64,000 nt of DNA from Flavobacterium sp. HJJ (GTDB lineage Bacteria; Bacteroidota; Bacteroidia; Flavobacteriales; Flavobacteriaceae): NCBI RefSeq assembly GCF_015351475.1, contig NZ_JADKPR010000022.1:19079-83078 (forward strand). Reading direction: 5' to 3'. The position numbers and the translations under genes were made by a program. The number at the start of each line of letters is the position of its first letter. Within the stretch, counting starts at the first letter, position 1. Under the pieces are notes generated by a model. The model made no database searches, was not told the origin of the DNA, and saw only the letters and a program-made list of their open reading frames with translations. This document shows positions 46,165 to 55,548 of this stretch, piece after piece.

Positions 46165-49100
46165 ATGAAGCATTTTTACTTTACACTTATATTATTAGTT
46201 AATAGTTTATTTATTTCTGCACAAACACCTACAGGAGGTTCAACCGAGGTTGGAATAACAGAAGGACAGTTGTCAGTCTCATTAACAGGGTCAGCCACTT
46301 ATTCCATTCCAATAGCTGTACCTCCAGGAATAAACGGGGTGGTTCCTCAAGTCGGTCTGGTATATAATAGCCAGGGAGGTAACGGATTAGCCGGTTATGG
46401 CTGGAATATATCGGGTATTTCTGCTATTACGAGAATTCCTTCTACCAAATTCCATGACGGAACTATAGATGCAGTTGATTTTGATGCCTTAGATCGTTTT
46501 GCCTTTAATGGACAGCGATTAATGATTAAATCAGGAACTTATGGAGCGGATGGTACGATTTATGAAACAGAAAATTTTTCGAATGTAAAAATAACTTCAT
46601 ATGGTATTCATTCCAGTGGGGCTAACTATGGTCCTGCCTATTTTATAGTTGAATATCCCGACGGCTCAAAGGCATATTACGGAAATTCAACTGATTCACG
46701 TACTATAACGAATTGGTCTATTACGTACTGGGAAAATCCTCAAGGCGTTAGAATAAATTATGCTTATAATAATTCAAACAATAATTTAAATATAGCTACA
46801 ATTAAATACGGTACATTAGGCGCAATCACCCCAATCAACACAGTTCAATTTAATTATGTTGCAGCAAAACACCCTGAACAAACATATATTGGAGGACTTA
46901 GTATTACTAACAACACTATATTAGATAATATTGCTGTTACAGGAAATGGTATTGGATTTAGAAGTTATTCTATGATGTACGGAGATACATCACTTGGTTA
47001 TCAACGCTTGACGAGTATTACCGAAATATCCGGAGATGGTACTAAAAGTTATAACCCAACAGTTTTTACTTATGATACTACAGCAGATTCAATAGCAGGT
47101 GCTGCAAGTACGACAAAATTGGATTTAAGTAATATAGGCTTTTCAAATGCGGCAACTGTTTCTGGCGATTTTAATGGAGATGGCAGTATGGATTTTATTA
47201 TTTATCCAACAATAGGCACAGATGCAAAAAAGAAATTCTGGGTTTATGCAGGCGTAAATTCTGGCTCTACAATTGATTTTTCATATCCCTATGCAGGAAT
47301 TTTTGATGATATTTTTCCCGTTAGTTATATCAATTATCAGAATAAATTGATGCCTTTACAAGGTTTTACTGTAATACAAAATGGTACTTTTACAACCTAT
47401 GCGCTTGCTGGAACTGGAATAGTACAACAAGACCAAAAAATATATACATTTCCTCGCTTTGTATTAGATTATGAGTATGAATGTGGTGGTATTCAAGCAC
47501 AAGAATTCCAAATTGCAACGACTCAAAAAATAGTTGATCCGGGTCCAACTCCCATTCACTACGAGAGGGATATACCTAGAACTTTTTATAGCGGTGATTT
47601 CAATGGAGATGGCTTAACAGATATTGTAGCTATTGAAAAGTCTTTTACTTATCCCTACCAAAGTGGATGTGTTACTTATACATCGACATATTCAGGAGGC
47701 AGAACATTTTTAATTAATTTAGACACAAGAGTAACAAGTAATTTTGCAACCATTGCTGGTAATTTAGCAACAGCAGACAGCAGTATAGTTAAAGTAAATG
47801 ATTTTAATGGAGACGGTAAGTCGGATATTTATGTTTTTGACACAGGAAAAGTCAAAATATATGGTCTCGATGAAAGTCAAATGTTTATTTTACTATACGA
47901 AACAATCACTGCTGATGCTAATATTGCACTTGACAAACCTATTTTGATGGGAGATTATAATGGCGATGGGAAAACTGATTTTATTATTCCTAAAGGAGCA
48001 GGATACTCTGATTTATACAAATATTCTTCTACGGGTATTGGTTTTTATAATGAAACGTTATCCAATAATATCAATTACCCACCAAATAATTCTGAGTACA
48101 CCTATACATTAATTCCAAGTGACTACAACAATGATGGAAAAACCGATTTAATATTAACCTCTGCCAGCCGTGGAACCGGCTATTCGGTGGGAAGCCTTAG
48201 TGTAACCTGCTATGCTAACAAAAATGGCGTATTCTCAAATGCGGCTGGAAATTATTATACCGGAACTATTTCAAACCATGCAGACATTTATCCCAATGCT
48301 CTTCCTGTATTTCTTACGTCAAATGAACCAAATCGAAAATTAGAACTTTGCTTTGTCAATAACAATACAGTTTTTAAATTTAATTCAGTAAAAGATTTTA
48401 GTAAAGAACAACTGCTAAGAACAATTAAAACTGGAAACGGAGTGACAGAATCTATTACTTATCAGCCTCTAAGTTCAAAATCTAAGGAAGGTTATTCTTC
48501 TATATATTCTGATAGTCGTTTTACTGAAAATTATCCAAATATGGATTTAACTGAATTACCAAGTATTCAAGTTGTTACTAAACTCGAGAAAACCAGCAAT
48601 ACAACTTTTAAAACACAATTATTTTCATATTATGGTCCGGTAACTAATGTAGAAGGGCTTGGTTTTCTCGGGTTCAGGTCACTCGGACGGACAAACTGGT
48701 TTGACATATCGTCAAATAGCATATCGAATATTTCAAAATATGATATCAGTTTGCGTGGTGCAAATACTGAAAATTATTCCGTCCTAGGAACTATGATGGC
48801 TTCTGGATCTACTTCTCCAAGTAATTTTATTACAAAATCAGTATTAAGCTATAGCAGTTCACTTGGAAACAATAAAGTTTTCAATATAAAAAATACTTCA
48901 TCAAAACAGTTTAATGGCCTGGATAATACCAGTTCTGAAACAACAACCGTTTATGATGCCTACAATAATCCTACACAATCCACCACAGTAGTCAAAAATG
49001 GATCTACAGTAGAACAAACAAGTATTAGCGATATTGTATACGAAAACCAAACAACTGGAACTTATTATATAGGAAGGCCTACCAATAAGACGCAAAGCGT

Positions 49101-52100
49101 AACTGTAACAGGTGATGTTATGACCAGTGAAGAAAAATATGTTTACACCGATCATTTACTTTCACAAATTAAGAAAAGAGGCAATGATCCAAATGATTTT
49201 ATTACAGAAGATAACATATACGATGCTTTTGGAAATATCACCAAAAAAACGATAACCGTTCCCACTATAGCTCCCAATCCGGCTCCGGCACCAAGGGTAA
49301 CCAATTATGAATATGACATATCTGGGCGATTTTTGACTAAAAGCACCGATATTGAAGGACTAGCAACAACATTTGCTTATAATACAAGCAGTGGAGTTTT
49401 AAATTCCGAAACTAATCCGTATGGTTTGACAACGGCATATTTATATGATTCTTGGTTCAAGAAGACAAAAACGACTGATTATTTGGGGAAGAGTAACACC
49501 TATGTATATTCCCGTACCAATAGTGTATATACACTTGTTTCTACTGCAGGAGATGACGGCAGCAGCAGTGAAGAAACTTTTGATGATCTAGGCAGAAAAA
49601 TTAAGTCAGGAGCAAAAAATGTACAAGGTGTTTTTTCATATATTACATATTTATACGATTTCTATGATAGGAATAACAGGACGAGTGAACCCTATTTAGG
49701 GAATTCAAGCCCTAGTCAGTGGAATGAAACCAAATACGACATATATGGGAGACCCATACAAAACATTTCTTATACCGGAAAAACAGTAAATATAACATAT
49801 ACAGGTTTGACAACAGTAGCTGATGAAGGTACAAAATCCAAATCATCTATTAAGAATGCTATTGGCAACGTAATCTCAATAACAGATAATCCAGGAGGCA
49901 CTATTACTTATACCTATTTTGCCAATGGAAATCTAAAATCTTCTACTTTCAATAATACAACTACTATAATTACACAAGACGGCTGGGGGAGAAAATTAAC
50001 TCTTTCCGATCCGTCGGCAGGTTTATATCAGTACAGCTATAATGGTTTTGGCGAACTCCTAACAGAAACTGCACCAAATCCGAAAGGAGTAACGACTTAC
50101 ACCCTTAACGATGTTGGCAAGCTAACACAAAAAACAATAGTAGGAGATGCAGTCAATTCTAGAACAACCTATTTATATGACCCTTCATCAAAACTCCTTA
50201 CTACTAGTACTTTTGAAGATTTAAATGAAGGGACAAGTAGTATCGTAAATGCATATGAATATGACTCATCCAAAAGAATAATTAAGTCTATGGAAACTAC
50301 ACCCTTTGCTATTTTTACAAAGACGCTAACCTATGATGCATTTGGCAGAGTAGATAAGGAGACTTCTAAAGCCGAAGCAAAAATAGGTGGCAAATCAAGC
50401 TCAAAAACAATGATGAATACCTATAGCTATGGACAACTTTATATGCTTATAGATGACACTTCTCATCGCCCAAAATTACAAACCAATACAGTAAATGCAA
50501 GAGGCCAGCTGCTTAATGGCTTTATCTATAATAATGCGGGCTACATAAATGTAACAAACACCTATGACACTTATGGTTTATTAAGTCAAACGAAGCACGA
50601 CAACAGCACGACAAGCACAAACATGATGATTCTTAACACTGTGTTTGATGCTCAAAAAGGAAATTTAACCAGTCGTACCAATAGTTTTTTCGGAACGAAT
50701 CAAAGCTTTGAGTATGATGAGCAAGACCGCTTGACAAAATGGACTGATTCACCAGAACTCATTTTAAACAATACTTTTGACACCTCTGCTGATGGTTTTA
50801 CTGCCGACTCTGGTGTTACTCCTATGCCAAATTTTTCTAATTCAGGAATGTTAGGTGTTAAAGTAACAACTGCAAATTTAGGAATTAGTAAAAAAATTGT
50901 GAGTGGAGCTTCTATTGGCGATACATTTAGAATCCAGCTTTTAATGACTTCCGGAGATAAAATTTCTGTAATTTTAAGAGAGCAAGATGCATCCGGAACA
51001 AACTTTATTGACACAGTATTATCCTTAGTATCTGGACCAATTGATCAAGATTATAAGGTTAAAACATACTCTGAGCTTGTAATCAAGATAATAAAGACTG
51101 ATGCTTCAGTTTATGCTGGAACTCCAACTTTTTTAATTAATAATCTCATTGTACAAAAATATAATGTAAAGACACAACAATATGATGCTGCTGGTAAAAT
51201 AACTCAAAATGAATTAGGAACTTATGCATACAATGTTGCGGGGAAACCTTATCAAAACAGTTCGATAAATCCTACTCCAGCAACGGCAACCTATTATCAA
51301 ACAAAACCATTACAAACCATAACCTACAATACTTTTAAATCACCTGTCAGCATAACAGAACAGGGAGTTGACATCATAAACTTTACTTATAATGACACCA
51401 ACAAACGCAGTACAATGTTTTATGGTGGTTTAGGACCTAAAGAATCCAGACGTTATCGCAAATACTATTCTTCAGATGGAACAATGGAGATAAAACAGGA
51501 TCTGTTCAATAATAATGCGGTAGAAATTATAACTTATATTGGAGGAGATGGCTACACTGCACCAATGATTGTAAAAAGTGATGGAACTACACAAAATTAT
51601 TTATATTTACATAGAGATTATCAAGGTTCAATAGCAGCGATTAGCAATGATGGCGGCGCAATTGTAGAAAAACGTCTTTTTGATCCTTGGGGAGCTATTA
51701 TAAAAATACAAGACGGCACAGGGAATGCGCTATCTGGGTTAACAGTTCTGGATCGTGGATATACGGGGCATGAACATTTGCAGAGTGTGGGATTAATCAA
51801 CATGAACGCAAGGCTTTACGATCCTAAACTGCATCGTTTTTTACAGCCGGATAATTTTGTACAAGAGCCTTTTAATACACAGAACTATAACAGGTATGGG
51901 TATTGTATTAACAACCCTCTCAAGTATACAGACAAGAATGGAGAGTTCTTTTTAGGAACAATAATAACTGCCATTACTAACGGAGTACAAAATGTAATCA
52001 AGCACGGAGTAAATACGGATCAATATAATTGGAAAGAATTAAACAACGCTTGGAAAATAGACATAGGTCAGTTTAAAGGTAACTTTGGTCAAATGGTAAA

Positions 52101-52707
52101 TCGATTTACTTGGGGGTCTGTAAATAACGACATAGGCAATTTACTTGCTCACGGATACAACCTTGCCGGACAAGTAGAAGGTGTTACCTATTTGGCAGGA
52201 GCAACTGCCATAGAAACCAAACGAAGCAGTACCGAAGCTTTTACTATTGGTTCCTACATAAATGGCCCAAAAGGTTTTAAAGCCGATTGGCACGACCACC
52301 TTTTTGTACACGAATATGGGCATACCATACAACAATCTTACTTTGGTCCGCTATATATGCCCATAGTTGCTACTTCAAGTTTGGCAAGTACATTTGGTAT
52401 TGGAGGCGATGACCACAAAACACGATGGTTTGAAGTACAAGCCAGTCATATGGGTGCAAAATATTTTGATAAACGGTATGGTAGTGGTGTTGATGGATAT
52501 ACTAAAGGTTCTGCTGATTATTTTGATTATGAGTCGTTTTCAAATGGAGGTCTTTCGCCTTATGCCAATCCTAGAAATACTTATTACCCTAATTTATCTC
52601 CTAAATATCAATTTCCTCATCCAACTTCAGGAGGGCGATTTAGCTGGTGGGATGTTGGTGTCCCACTTTTAACTCCATTAGCCTTAAGTTTAATTCCTCA
52701 TCTGTAA
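46165..52707 (+). CDS. Secreted SpvB/RHS polymorphic toxin with C-terminal HEYGH metalloprotease-like tip
   Basis: 2180 residues. Signal peptide (MKHFYFTLILLVNSLFISAQ), then a SpvB/TcaC-like N-terminal region (VPPGINGVVPQVGLVYNSQG, GYGWNISGISAITRIP). Five FG-GAP/VCBS calcium-type repeats follow (DFNGDGSMDF, DFNGDGLTDI, DFNGDGKSDI, DYNGDGKTDF, DYNNDGKTDL). Many YD repeats form the RHS shell, with a beta-sandwich-like insert at about 1530-1670. The conserved RHS core ends in YNRYGYCINNPLKYTDKNGE (about 1908-1927). The variable tip, about 250 residues, has His2049-Glu-Tyr-Gly-His2053 and a downstream Glu2090 (WFEVQA), a gluzincin-like zinc set. RHS shells encapsulate and cleave off such tips. 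The small gene after it is presumed immunity. Target unknown. Confidence 0.9.
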   Translation: MKHFYFTLILLVNSLFISAQTPTGGSTEVGITEGQLSVSLTGSATYSIPIAVPPGINGVVPQVGLVYNSQGGNGLAGYGWNISGISAITRIPSTKFHDGTIDAVDFDALDRFAFNGQRLMIKSGTYGADGTIYETENFSNVKITSYGIHSSGANYGPAYFIVEYPDGSKAYYGNSTDSRTITNWSITYWENPQGVRINYAYNNSNNNLNIATIKYGTLGAITPINTVQFNYVAAKHPEQTYIGGLSITNNTILDNIAVTGNGIGFRSYSMMYGDTSLGYQRLTSITEISGDGTKSYNPTVFTYDTTADSIAGAASTTKLDLSNIGFSNAATVSGDFNGDGSMDFIIYPTIGTDAKKKFWVYAGVNSGSTIDFSYPYAGIFDDIFPVSYINYQNKLMPLQGFTVIQNGTFTTYALAGTGIVQQDQKIYTFPRFVLDYEYECGGIQAQEFQIATTQKIVDPGPTPIHYERDIPRTFYSGDFNGDGLTDIVAIEKSFTYPYQSGCVTYTSTYSGGRTFLINLDTRVTSNFATIAGNLATADSSIVKVNDFNGDGKSDIYVFDTGKVKIYGLDESQMFILLYETITADANIALDKPILMGDYNGDGKTDFIIPKGAGYSDLYKYSSTGIGFYNETLSNNINYPPNNSEYTYTLIPSDYNNDGKTDLILTSASRGTGYSVGSLSVTCYANKNGVFSNAAGNYYTGTISNHADIYPNALPVFLTSNEPNRKLELCFVNNNTVFKFNSVKDFSKEQLLRTIKTGNGVTESITYQPLSSKSKEGYSSIYSDSRFTENYPNMDLTELPSIQVVTKLEKTSNTTFKTQLFSYYGPVTNVEGLGFLGFRSLGRTNWFDISSNSISNISKYDISLRGANTENYSVLGTMMASGSTSPSNFITKSVLSYSSSLGNNKVFNIKNTSSKQFNGLDNTSSETTTVYDAYNNPTQSTTVVKNGSTVEQTSISDIVYENQTTGTYYIGRPTNKTQSVTVTGDVMTSEEKYVYTDHLLSQIKKRGNDPNDFITEDNIYDAFGNITKKTITVPTIAPNPAPAPRVTNYEYDISGRFLTKSTDIEGLATTFAYNTSSGVLNSETNPYGLTTAYLYDSWFKKTKTTDYLGKSNTYVYSRTNSVYTLVSTAGDDGSSSEETFDDLGRKIKSGAKNVQGVFSYITYLYDFYDRNNRTSEPYLGNSSPSQWNETKYDIYGRPIQNISYTGKTVNITYTGLTTVADEGTKSKSSIKNAIGNVISITDNPGGTITYTYFANGNLKSSTFNNTTTIITQDGWGRKLTLSDPSAGLYQYSYNGFGELLTETAPNPKGVTTYTLNDVGKLTQKTIVGDAVNSRTTYLYDPSSKLLTTSTFEDLNEGTSSIVNAYEYDSSKRIIKSMETTPFAIFTKTLTYDAFGRVDKETSKAEAKIGGKSSSKTMMNTYSYGQLYMLIDDTSHRPKLQTNTVNARGQLLNGFIYNNAGYINVTNTYDTYGLLSQTKHDNSTTSTNMMILNTVFDAQKGNLTSRTNSFFGTNQSFEYDEQDRLTKWTDSPELILNNTFDTSADGFTADSGVTPMPNFSNSGMLGVKVTTANLGISKKIVSGASIGDTFRIQLLMTSGDKISVILREQDASGTNFIDTVLSLVSGPIDQDYKVKTYSELVIKIIKTDASVYAGTPTFLINNLIVQKYNVKTQQYDAAGKITQNELGTYAYNVAGKPYQNSSINPTPATATYYQTKPLQTITYNTFKSPVSITEQGVDIINFTYNDTNKRSTMFYGGLGPKESRRYRKYYSSDGTMEIKQDLFNNNAVEIITYIGGDGYTAPMIVKSDGTTQNYLYLHRDYQGSIAAISNDGGAIVEKRLFDPWGAIIKIQDGTGNALSGLTVLDRGYTGHEHLQSVGLINMNARLYDPKLHRFLQPDNFVQEPFNTQNYNRYGYCINNPLKYTDKNGEFFLGTIITAITNGVQNVIKHGVNTDQYNWKELNNAWKIDIGQFKGNFGQMVNRFTWGSVNNDIGNLLAHGYNLAGQVEGVTYLAGATAIETKRSSTEAFTIGSYINGPKGFKADWHDHLFVHEYGHTIQQSYFGPLYMPIVATSSLASTFGIGGDDHKTRWFEVQASHMGAKYFDKRYGSGVDGYTKGSADYFDYESFSNGGLSPYANPRNTYYPNLSPKYQFPHPTSGGRFSWWDVGVPLLTPLALSLIPHL

Positions 52708-52717
52708 ATAGTAAAAT

Positions 52718-53122
52718 ATGAAAACTCTAAAATTTCTTTTATTAGTCATCTCTCTGATTACATTAAATTGTTGTATTACCATGGAGAAAGATGAACAACC
52801 AGATAGCTATTTTGTATTAACTAATTCTTCGAATGAAGATATATTTATTCATTCTAAAATTTCAAATAATACAGTTGGGCTTGATTACTTCCCTGCTTCA
52901 CCAACTGATATTGTTTCGGTAGGGAAAAAATATAATCAGCCGATATCCAATATTTCTTTTAAAGATGGGAATAAACTTTGGATATTAGTTTACAAGCAAT
53001 CCACGTTAGACTCGCATACTTGGCAAGAAATCAAAGACCAAGGTTTGTATGACAAGCGGTATGATTTCACGTTAGAGCAGTTAAAGGCGATTAATTACGA
53101 GATTGTTTATACTGGGAATTAG
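52718..53122 (+). CDS. Putative immunity lipoprotein of the RHS toxin
   Basis: A 134-residue lipoprotein (MKTLKFLLLVISLITLNCC, lipobox LNC) starting 10 bases after the toxin stop codon. The mature part reads like a small beta-sandwich (SYFVLTNSSNEDIFIHS...) and ends in KRYDFTLEQLKAINYEIVYTGN-type sequence shared with the proteins at 54338 and 55549. I do not know a named family. Position, size, export and co-variation with the tips argue for immunity. Lipid anchoring implies that the toxin is neutralised in the periplasm or at the outer membrane, not in the cytoplasm. Confidence 0.75.
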   Translation: MKTLKFLLLVISLITLNCCITMEKDEQPDSYFVLTNSSNEDIFIHSKISNNTVGLDYFPASPTDIVSVGKKYNQPISNISFKDGNKLWILVYKQSTLDSHTWQEIKDQGLYDKRYDFTLEQLKAINYEIVYTGN

Positions 53123-53209
53123 CTTAAAATAGTAGAATTTAAACAAAAAACCTCCCACTTTTAACTCCATTAGCCTTAAGTTTAATTCCTCATCTGTAAA
53201 TAGTAAAAT

Positions 53210-53614
53210 ATGAAAACTCTAAAATTTCTTTTATTAGTCATCTCTCTGATTACATTAAATTGTTGTATCACCATGGAGAAAGATGAACAACCAGATAGCT
53301 ATTTTATATTAACTAATTCTTCGAATGAAGATATTTTTATTCATTCTAAAATTTCAAATAATACAGTTGGGGTTGATTACTTCCCTGCTTCACCAACTGA
53401 TGTTATTTCGGTAGGAAAAAAATATAATCAGCCGATATCCAATATTTCTTTTAAAGATGGGAATAAACTTTGGATTTTAGTTTATAAACAATCCATATTA
53501 GACACTCATACTTGGTAGGAAATCAAAGACCAAGGTTTGTATGACAAGCGGTATGATTTCACATTAGAACAGTTAAAAGCTATTAATTACGAGATTGTTT
53601 ATACTGGGAATTAG
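53210..53614 (+). pseudogene. Duplicated immunity gene with nonsense codon
   Basis: A 405-base copy of the 52718-53122 gene with the same start, lipobox and stop position. The codon after the Trp in HTW has changed from CAA to TAG (53516-53518), truncating the product to 102 residues. Downstream of the stop the sequence still encodes the intact family C-terminus, so the mutation is recent. The truncated lipoprotein might still be made. Confidence 0.85.
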
Positions 53615-54327
53615 CTAGAAATACACAGGGTAAGCCAGAGAACTATAACAGGTATGGGTATTGTATTAACAACCCACTCAAGTATACAGACAAGAGTGGA
53701 GAGTTCTTTTTAGGAACAATATTTACATTTTTAGCAAATGCTGTCGAACACGGTGTAAATGTTAAAAATTATAATTGGAACCAAATACAAAATGCTTTCA
53801 AAATAGATTTGGGTGTCTTTCAAACAGATAAAAACAGAACATTTTTCGGGCAGGTTTCACAAGTCTTTGGTAGATTATCTTGGGAATTGCCACAAACAGA
53901 TATAGGAAACATGTATACTCATTTTCAAAACATTACAGGTAATATTGATAGGGTTGATTATTTTGGAGGAGCAACTTTTGCTACAAATGAAAATAGCAAA
54001 AAAACTAACGGAATTACTTTTGGGAGCTACATAAATATAAATATTAAAGATAGAATAAAAGGAAATTTTGAAGACAGAGTACTATCAGACCCTCTTTTTA
54101 TGCACGAATATGGTCATACTATAGACAGTCAATATTTTGGTCCTTTATATTTATTTGCAATCGCAATACCCAGCGGTATAAGTGCTTGGCAATCTGTAAA
54201 CAGAAAAGATAATGCCCACGACCATTATTGGACAGAAATAAGGGCAAATAATAAAGCATCTAGATATTTTAAGAAACATTATGGGATTGATTGGACACCA
54301 TTTAAAAATAAATACCCAACAGATTAA
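53605..54327 (+). pseudogene. Orphan RHS toxin-tip cassette 2 (HEYGH type)
   Basis: An uninterrupted frame with no proper start. It begins with the RHS core remnant YNRYGYCINNPLKYTDKSGE and continues as a complete tip of about 210 residues that resembles the tip at 46165-52707 throughout (HGVNVKNYNW, DYFGGATF, FMHEYGHTIDSQYFGPLYLF, YWTEIRANNKASRYF). The HEYGH begins at 54103 and the conserved Glu is at 54235, 44 residues on. It lies immediately after the stop of the duplicated immunity gene. It looks like a displaced tip kept as a cassette for recombination with the full-length gene through the shared core. An internal TTG at 53809 could start a truncated protein. Confidence 0.8.
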
Positions 54328-54337
54328 ATTAAAAATT

Positions 54338-54757
54338 ATGAAAAAAATAATTTCATTACTGATTATTTTAGCATCAATATTATTTAGTTGTGAATCAGTA
54401 AAAGACACCGTTTACAGAATTGATATTGAAAATCAATCTACACATACTATTCAGTATTATATATCAAGACCAGAAGAAGAGTTTGTTTACCCTAACACAT
54501 CTTTGCCAACAGTAAAAAAAGTTTCTAGAGAAATAAAACCTAGTATCACAAATTATGACGATTCGGGTTCAAATTGGGAGGTTGTTTATAAAAAATTACC
54601 CTCTGATAAAATGTCTCTTTTTATATTTGATTCTGATACTTTAAAAAAGTATAATTGGGAAAATGTAAGATTGAATTACCGAGTATTAAAACGTTATGAT
54701 TTAACACTCAAAGATTTGGAGGATATGAATTGGACGGTAACTTATACTGGGAATTAG
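54338..54757 (+). CDS. Putative immunity lipoprotein of cassette 2
   Basis: 139 residues from the chosen ATG. A lipoprotein signal (MKKIISLLIILASILFSC) is followed by a mature domain ending KRYDLTLKDLEDMNWTVTYTGN-like, homologous in its C-terminal third to the immunity gene at 52718. It starts 10 bases after the stop of orphan tip 2. The frame is open further upstream, inside the tip, but the signal peptide fixes the start. The middle of the protein differs strongly from its paralogues, as expected of immunity proteins matched to different tips. Confidence 0.75.
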   Translation: MKKIISLLIILASILFSCESVKDTVYRIDIENQSTHTIQYYISRPEEEFVYPNTSLPTVKKVSREIKPSITNYDDSGSNWEVVYKKLPSDKMSLFIFDSDTLKKYNWENVRLNYRVLKRYDLTLKDLEDMNWTVTYTGN

Positions 54758-55485
54758 CTAGAAATAAACAGGGTAAGCCACAGAACTACAATAGGTATGA
54801 GTATTGTATAAACACCCCACTCAAGTACACAGACAAGAATGACAAGTTTTTCTCTTTCATCGTAGGTTTATTTGAAACAGTAGCCAATGTTGTTACTCAC
54901 GGAGTAAACGTAAACAACTATGACTGGGATAAAACTAGAAATGCTTGGCGAATTGACTCAGGTTGGTTTCAAGGAAACATAGGGCAAATTGCAAGTAGGT
55001 TTACTTTTGAACAACCGCAAGCCATTTTTAGGTTATCTATATGGTCAAGTAGCGAATGTTGCAGGAAAAGTAGATAATGTTCAATATTATGGAGGAGCAA
55101 CGGTTATAAAAACTTTTGGAAACCGTGTACCTTGGAACTCTGGTGTTAACGGTGTTACATTAGGTAGTTTTATAATGGGAATAATAAAATAGAAGCTGAC
55201 CCAAGCAACTCCTTATTTCAACACGAATATGGGCATTATTTGCAAAGCCAAGAAGTTGGGTGGAATTACATCTATGATTACGCAATTCCAAGCGCAATAA
55301 ATGCTAATAATGTTCCTGATAATAAGGACGGTCACTATCAACACGAGGCTTTCTGGGCTGAGCAAGATGCTAACATACGAGGAAGAGATTATTTTAAAAA
55401 TTATGGATGGGATTATATAAATCATCCTATTTTTGACAGTGGTTTTAATAATCCGTTTGACTTGAATTACAAAAAATATAGATAG
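54748..55485 (+). pseudogene. Orphan RHS toxin-tip cassette 3, frameshifted
   Basis: The region begins with the core remnant YNRYEYCINTPLKYTDKND and then runs through three frames. Frame 1 ends after FEQPQAIF. Frame 2 carries GYLYGQVANVAGKVDNVQYYG and TLGSFIMG. Frame 3 carries FQHEYGHYLQSQEVGWNY and FWAEQDANIRGRDYF. Two small indels, near 55025 and 55180, explain the shifts. HEYGH begins at 55222, with the conserved Glu 46 residues on at 55360. The tip is dead as it stands, yet still belongs to the same metalloprotease-like family. Confidence 0.82.
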
Positions 55486-55548
55486 TTCTTGATGAAAATT
55501 AGTATTTCTCCTAGCACTTCGTGTTTAAAAATTAAACAATAAATAATT

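Larger units (their letters stand above)
52661..53614 (+). repeat. Tandem duplication of immunity gene plus toxin 3' end
   Basis: Bases 52661-53122 recur at 53153-53614, offset 492, at clearly over 90% identity. Each copy starts with the last 47 bases of the toxin tip gene (TCCCACTTTTAACTCCATTA...) and runs through the small lipoprotein gene to its stop. The second copy therefore keeps the final codons of a lost toxin tip. Confidence 0.9.

Noticed and set aside
51621..51803. Small minus-strand frames inside the RHS gene
   Set aside because: They are antisense shadows of a long gene with clear protein domains on the plus strand.
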